A stretch of DNA of 64,000 nt, from the NCBI RefSeq assembly GCF_019665765.1, contig NZ_CP081150.1, forward strand, positions 3,162,001 to 3,226,000. Direction: 5' to 3'. Position 1 is the stretch's first letter. Every line of letters starts with the position of its first letter. The DNA is from Deefgea tanakiae (GTDB lineage: Bacteria; Pseudomonadota; Gammaproteobacteria; Burkholderiales; Chitinibacteraceae). The notes under the pieces were generated by a model that worked only from the letters and a program-made list of their open reading frames with translations, was not told the origin of the DNA and did no database searches. The position numbers and the translations under genes are program-made. Below are positions 59,974 to 64,000 of this stretch, piece by piece.

Positions 59974-60180
59974 CTAGTTCAAGTGCAAGATCTCATTCGC
60001 CTGTTGTTGTGCCGCGCGGTAGGCATCCCATGCTTTTTCGTGGAAGAAATACGCCACTGTGTTCACCATCGGTTCGATCAAGGCCAAAGCGCTCGCAACG
60101 CCAAGGCTGCCCGTAATTAAATAAGCCACGCTGAACGCAACGCTAAAGTGAACGATGGCGAAAGTGATGGTTTTTAACAT
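59974..60180 (-). CDS. DUF2061 family membrane protein
   Basis: 68 residues from the ATG at 60180. Two transmembrane helices and the family motif TFAIVHFSVAFSVAYLITGS, then LIEPMVNTVAYFFHEKAWD. The open frame extends to 60279 but the family starts here (MLKTITFA). Function unknown. Confidence 0.87.
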   Translation of the reverse strand: MLKTITFAIVHFSVAFSVAYLITGSLGVASALALIEPMVNTVAYFFHEKAWDAYRAAQQQANEILHLN

Positions 60181-60321
60181 ATTGCCTCCTCGGCTGCGAT
60201 CAGCGGGAATGGATTCGGACAGGCAAATGATAATGGTTCGTGTTTGATTGATGAAATTGATTGTTGCAACCAAATTCATAGTGATTTGCTATGGCTTGGG
60301 TTAGTGGATTACGCTGTGTAT

Positions 60322-60370
60322 GGGTATATCAGTCGAGACTATTTTAATTAATGTATAGATTGATATACCC
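60322..60370. repeat. 49-bp palindromic element, copy 10
   Basis: Starts GGGTAT and ends ATACCC. ATGGGTATATCA and TGATATACCCAT form a perfect 12-bp inverted repeat. Downstream of the aminotransferase gene, ending nine bases before its stop. Confidence 0.8.
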
Positions 60371-60379
60371 ATGAGTATG

Positions 60380-61531
60380 CTATTTCCCTAGCACATCCCC
60401 CAGCGCCTTCAGCAGCAGCGCAATATTTTCGCGGCGGGCGGCGTAGCCCATTAGGCCGATGCGCCATGCTTTTCCCGCCAGCGCGCCAAGGCCAGCTCCG
60501 ATTTCGAGGTTGTATTCATTCAATAAGCGCGCGCGAACTGCGGCGTCGTCAACGCCAGCGGGGATGTGCACTGTATTGAGTTGCGGCAGGCGGTCTGCGG
60601 CGGCGACGACAAATTCAATTCCCATTTTTTCCAAGCCATCGCGCAGCTCAGCGTGCATTGCTGCATGGCGTGCCCAAGCAGCTTCTAGTCCTTCATCGGC
60701 GAGTAGGCGCAATGCTTCGTGCAAGGCGTAGAGCGCGTTGACCGGCGCAGTATGGTGATAGCTGCGTTTTGCTCCCGTCGCATTACCCCAATATCCCATC
60801 ACCAAGGTTTGATCGAGGAACCAGCTTTGCACCGGCGTTTTGCGCGCTTTGAGCTTTTCAACCGCAGCGGGTGAGAACGACAGTGGAGACAAGCCTGGCA
60901 CGCACGACAAGCACTTTTGGCTGCCAGAATAAATCGCGTCGATGCCCCAAGCGTCGACACGCAATTCGATGCCGCCGAGGGATGTGACTGCATCAACAAT
61001 GCTCAGACAACCGTATTTTTTCGCCAGCGCACACAAAGCCTGCGCGTCTGAGCGTGCGCCCGTTGATGTTTCCGCGTGCACAAACGCTAGAAATTTCGCA
61101 TCGGGATTGGCCTTGAGTGCGGCTTCAACCGCAGCCACATCGACTGCCGTGCCCCACTCATTATCGACCAGCACCGCCACAGCGCCGACGCGCTCTACGT
61201 TCTGGCGCATCCGTTCACCAAACACGCCGTTGCGGCAAACGATGACTTTTTCGCCCGGCTCGACCAAATTCACAAAACACGCTTCCATCCCCGCGGAGCC
61301 CGGCGCAGACACCGCCAGCGTCATCTCGTTTTGCGTCTGAAACGCATATTGCAGCAGCGTTTTCACCTCATCCATCATGCCCACAAACAGCGGATCCAGA
61401 TGGCCGAGGGTCGGCTTTGCGCCCGCAGCCAGCACGCTAGGATAAACATCCGACGGCCCCGGCCCCATCAAGGTACGGCGCGGGGGGAAAAACGGTGCGA
61501 TTTGCGGTTGAGAAATAGTGTGCTCAGACAT
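60380..61531 (-). CDS. Alanine/serine-glyoxylate aminotransferase family
   Basis: 383 residues, class V PLP aminotransferase. Motifs: MGPGPSDVYPSVLAAG, PTLGHLDPLF, APGSAGMEACFVNLVEPGEK, VDAVTSLGGIELRVDAWGID and the PLP lysine in YSGSQKCLSCVPGLSP. The ATG at 61531 follows GGAG; the longer frame is rejected. It could act on alanine/glyoxylate, serine/glyoxylate or ureidoglycine (PucG-like). No purine-degradation genes are adjacent, so the substrate is open. Confidence 0.88.
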   Translation of the reverse strand: MSEHTISQPQIAPFFPPRRTLMGPGPSDVYPSVLAAGAKPTLGHLDPLFVGMMDEVKTLLQYAFQTQNEMTLAVSAPGSAGMEACFVNLVEPGEKVIVCRNGVFGERMRQNVERVGAVAVLVDNEWGTAVDVAAVEAALKANPDAKFLAFVHAETSTGARSDAQALCALAKKYGCLSIVDAVTSLGGIELRVDAWGIDAIYSGSQKCLSCVPGLSPLSFSPAAVEKLKARKTPVQSWFLDQTLVMGYWGNATGAKRSYHHTAPVNALYALHEALRLLADEGLEAAWARHAAMHAELRDGLEKMGIEFVVAAADRLPQLNTVHIPAGVDDAAVRARLLNEYNLEIGAGLGALAGKAWRIGLMGYAARRENIALLLKALGDVLGK

Positions 61532-61716
61532 AACAGGCTCCGGTGAGATCGGTGATGGTTCATTATGGCTGCGTGGCAAAAAGCGGTCACGGTTTTGTTG
61601 CAGCTGCAGCATGCGCGACACAGCCTTGTGTCTGTTGACCAACATTCCACAAAATCGACTTCGCAACACAGATGCGGCGACCTAAGCTAGCCGGACTGAA
61701 TGAGGAAATAAATGCC

Positions 61717-62499
61717 ATGAATTGCACCGGATGTGGCGCGGCGCTGCCAGTAGATCAATTGGTTTGTACGTATTGCGGCTTGCACAATGCGGTGGATTTG
61801 CTCGCGATTCGTGATTTTAAGGTGCTGGCTGAGCACAGCGAATTGCCCTGCCCGAATGGTTGTGGCGATTTGCAATTGCTGCGCTTGGGCGCGGGGATGG
61901 GCGCGACAGTGGGGCATTGCACGACGTGTTTTGGGCTGCATTTTGCCCCGGGCGCGCTGCAAATCACGCTGGATCATGTCGCTGGGCAAGTCCGAGAAAT
62001 CAATCACGGTCGACTTAAGCAAATTATTGAGCAGCGGGTGAAGCCCGACGCGGTGCGTTATAAGCCTTGCCCTGTTTGCCAGAAAATGATGAACCGTAAC
62101 GCCTTTAGCAAACACATCGCTGTGATTGTCGACGAGTGTCGTGGGCACGGCGTGTGGTTGGATAATGGCGAATTCACGGTGCTGGCCGAATGGATGGAGG
62201 CGGGCGGTCGCCAGCACGTCGAGGCTGAAATGGCACGCCAAGCGCGGATTGATGCTGCAAATGGCAATGTCGCTCCCGTGAAATACCAAGCCAATGTTGA
62301 GTCTGCAAGTAATGAATTGCCCGAAGACTTAGCGCAGCTTTTAAATCGAGACAGTAAAGCGCAGCCGATGAGTGAGGACCTTCCTGCTTGGTTGGTTGGC
62401 ACGGTGCTGGCGGTCTTGCTGTGGTTTTTGATTGGCTTGAGCTGGCCCGTGTATTTGTTGGCGGCGGGTAGTGCGGCAGCTTGGTGGATGAAAAAATAA
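61717..62499 (+). CDS. Zinc-ribbon membrane protein
   Basis: 260 residues. An N-terminal zinc ribbon (MNCTGCGAALP, then CTYCGL), a second set (CPNGCGDL, CTTCFGLHF), a TFIIB-type zinc-finger motif (CPVCQKMMNR, DECRGHGVWLDNGE), and C-terminal TM helices (LVGTVLAVLLWFLIGLSWPV). The start at 61717 follows GAGGA. Family is widespread but functionally undefined. Cytosolic zinc domain tethered to the membrane. Confidence 0.8.
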   Translation: MNCTGCGAALPVDQLVCTYCGLHNAVDLLAIRDFKVLAEHSELPCPNGCGDLQLLRLGAGMGATVGHCTTCFGLHFAPGALQITLDHVAGQVREINHGRLKQIIEQRVKPDAVRYKPCPVCQKMMNRNAFSKHIAVIVDECRGHGVWLDNGEFTVLAEWMEAGGRQHVEAEMARQARIDAANGNVAPVKYQANVESASNELPEDLAQLLNRDSKAQPMSEDLPAWLVGTVLAVLLWFLIGLSWPVYLLAAGSAAAWWMKK

Positions 62500-62505
62500 T
62501 TCAAC

Positions 62506-62554
62506 GGGTATCTTAATGTAGCTATTTTTGTATGTTGCCTATATCGATATACCC
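62506..62554. repeat. 49-bp palindromic element, copy 11
   Basis: Starts GGGTAT and ends ATACCC; internal ATGTAGCTAT is close to the family consensus. Begins six bases after the zinc-ribbon gene stop. Confidence 0.72.
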
Positions 62555-62665
62555 TGCCAATTAATCTTGTTAAGCACTATGGACTTTATTATTCATCGCG
62601 ATGAAATGAAGTCTTTATCATGTCTCGCGTCTAGAATAACGCCCTGCTTGTTTTAAAATATTGCT

Positions 62666-63022
62666 ATGACTGCAAAAAAATTCTTCTTTGGCCTGATTGT
62701 GCTGAGCCTACTTGGCGTGGCGCTGGCGTTTTTTATTCTGCAAGAAAAAGAACGCGATGGTCATTGGCCGTGGCCGCTCAATGGTCGAGTGATCAACCAA
62801 AGCCCAGTTGCAGTTAAAGTGTGGGATGACGACCATGGGTTTTATACCATCGCAGCCGGACAAAGTAGTAGCAACAACAACGATATCGATCATGTACAAG
62901 AGCCGAGTAGCCAGCGTTGGTGCAAAATCGATGCGCATTCCTTGGTCGTGAAACCTGATGGTTTCTTTGCCAATTGCCCGTGTTACGCCCTCGGTGCGGG
63001 TCGGGCGTGCATTAAGTTTTAA
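62666..63022 (+). CDS. Hypothetical membrane-anchored protein
   Basis: 118 residues: N-terminal hydrophobic helix (FFFGLIVLSLLGVALAFFIL), then a hydrophilic region with VINQSPVAVKVWDDDHGFYT and a C-terminal segment with four cysteines (RWCKID, CPCYAL, ACIKF). Periplasmic and possibly disulfide-bonded. No clear ribosome-binding site. Family not recognised. Confidence 0.6.
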   Translation: MTAKKFFFGLIVLSLLGVALAFFILQEKERDGHWPWPLNGRVINQSPVAVKVWDDDHGFYTIAAGQSSSNNNDIDHVQEPSSQRWCKIDAHSLVVKPDGFFANCPCYALGAGRACIKF

Positions 63023-63124
63023 GCGTTTGACTCGCGTCGCGCCCGCAATCCGCATTATTACCCACAGCAAAATTAGCCCGTTTCGGCATAATCTCACCAT
63101 CGATGATGGAGAGGTTGAGTTGAG

Positions 63125-63922
63125 ATGTACCGATTTTTATTGATCTTGCTGTGCTTTGTGATGGCGCCGACGATGGCGATTGAGCTGATTGCTGAGCCAA
63201 AAATCAGCGCGCAATTCTCACAGGCGAAGGCAAGCGGCACTTTTGCCATGCTCGATGTGAAGGCGCAGCGCTGGATTGGCCACAATGCCGATCGTGCGGC
63301 GACGCGGTTTTCTCCTGCTTCGACGTTTAAAATCCCCAATAGTTTGATTGGTTTGGCCACGGGCGCCGTGAGTAGTGTGGATGATGTCTTTTATCATCAC
63401 GATGGCCAGCCCAAATACCTCAAATCATGGGAACACGATATGGGTTTGCGCGGGGCGCTGCCGATTTCGAATGTGGCGGCGTATCAGGAATTGGCACGGC
63501 GAATTGGATTGCCAGCGATGCAACAGCAACTCGACCAACTCAATTATGGTAATCACCAAATTGCTGGCGGTGTGGATCAATTTTGGCTCAACGGCAGCTT
63601 AACCATCAGCGCGATTGAACAGGTGCAATTTTTAACCCGCCTTGCGCAAGGCGCATTGCCTTATCCGGCAGAAATGCAGGCAGCGGTGCGTGAGATTGCC
63701 TTGTTGGAAGTCGGTAAAAATTGGAAGCTATACGGTAAAACGGGTTGGACTGGCCGCAAGCAACCTTCAATCGGCTGGTTTGTGGGTTGGGTTGAGCAAG
63801 ACGGCAAGTTGTATAGTTTTGCGCTGAATATGGATATCCCGGATGCCAGTGATTTGCCTAAGCGAATTGAGATCGCCAAGGCTAGTTTACGCACGCAGGG
63901 ATTGCTTCCTGTAGTGAAATGA
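63125..63922 (+). CDS. Class D (OXA-type) beta-lactamase family
   Basis: 265-residue exported serine beta-lactamase-like protein. Signal peptide (MYRFLLILLCFVMAPTMA), then the active-site SxxK in SPASTFKIPNS, ISNVAAYQ at the SxV position, LNYGNHQIAGG (YGN motif), FWLNGSLTIS and the KTG box YGKTGWTG. All class D landmarks are in order, so the enzyme is probably active. No mobile element flanks it, which points to a resident chromosomal gene. Spectrum cannot be inferred. Confidence 0.9.
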   Translation: MYRFLLILLCFVMAPTMAIELIAEPKISAQFSQAKASGTFAMLDVKAQRWIGHNADRAATRFSPASTFKIPNSLIGLATGAVSSVDDVFYHHDGQPKYLKSWEHDMGLRGALPISNVAAYQELARRIGLPAMQQQLDQLNYGNHQIAGGVDQFWLNGSLTISAIEQVQFLTRLAQGALPYPAEMQAAVREIALLEVGKNWKLYGKTGWTGRKQPSIGWFVGWVEQDGKLYSFALNMDIPDASDLPKRIEIAKASLRTQGLLPVVK

Positions 63923-63928
63923 AATTGA

Positions 63929-63960
63929 AAAAGGCCATCGAAATGATGGCCTTTTGCTTG
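63929..63960 (+). terminator. Terminator after the class D beta-lactamase gene
   Basis: AAAAGGCCATC pairs with GATGGCCTTTT around GAAAT. Perfect 11-bp stem. Confidence 0.88.
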
Positions 63961-64000
63961 AGTGCTGCAGCAACTACAGCAAAATGCTGGCAAGTACAAA

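Noticed and set aside
59718-60116. 132-codon plus-strand frame after the esterase
   Set aside because: Runs through the repeat hairpin and antisense to the DUF2061 gene; composition is not protein-like.

Overview
The window reads as chromosome of a Gram-negative betaproteobacterium, most likely of the order Neisseriales and close to Chitinibacteraceae (Deefgea/Chitinibacter-like). This is inferred from the Tol-Pal genes, the zapA-ssrS-fau order, the type IV pilus minor-pilin/PilY1 cluster, the glucose PTS and the rRNA sequence. No phage, insertion sequence or CRISPR array was seen.

Layout. 1-7.5 kb: the end of the tol-pal operon (tolB, pal, cpoB), queuosine precursor genes queE and queC with a CLC chloride channel between them, mtnN, a small periplasmic protein, and a split ThrE-type exporter (yjjP/yjjB). 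7.7-16.0 kb: fimT-pilV-pilW-pilX-pilY1-pilE, then a convergent TonB-like gene. From pilV onward this block is markedly AT-rich. 16.1-16.3 kb: a cluster of DnaA boxes beside DnaA-trio-like repeats and an AT-rich stretch. Hand-sampled G/C counts on the top strand go from C-rich left of it to G-rich right of it, so this is a candidate chromosomal origin. 16.4-27.7 kb: rbgA, zapB-like, zapA, 6S RNA, fau, a glucose PTS locus (HPr; a fused EIIA-HPr-EI; a membrane-anchored degenerate EIIB; PtsG), yheT, a phosphohexomutase and nadC. 27.8-33.6 kb: a full rRNA operon (16S, tRNA-Ile, tRNA-Ala, 23S, 5S). 33.7-64 kb: mixed housekeeping and accessory genes, including aceK, a TraB/GumN protein, a beta-lactamase-fold protein without its serine, a two-component system followed by an Ntn-hydrolase, a TonB-like protein, tRNA-Gln, two tandem chemoreceptors, an OlsB-like acyltransferase, a PLP aminotransferase and a class D beta-lactamase.

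The strongest unexplained signal is a dispersed element. Eleven intergenic copies are exactly 49 bp long, have the form NNGTAT...ATACNN, are arranged as imperfect palindromes with changing but still complementary arms, and share an internal TAGCTA-like motif. A twelfth copy is 4 bp shorter. Every copy lies at the 3' side of a gene, and several touch or contain the stop codon. I do not recognise this family.

Coding starts were moved from the longest open frame where a Shine-Dalgarno site, signal peptide or family N-terminus favoured a later codon. All functional names rest on motif recognition by eye; no database search was run.
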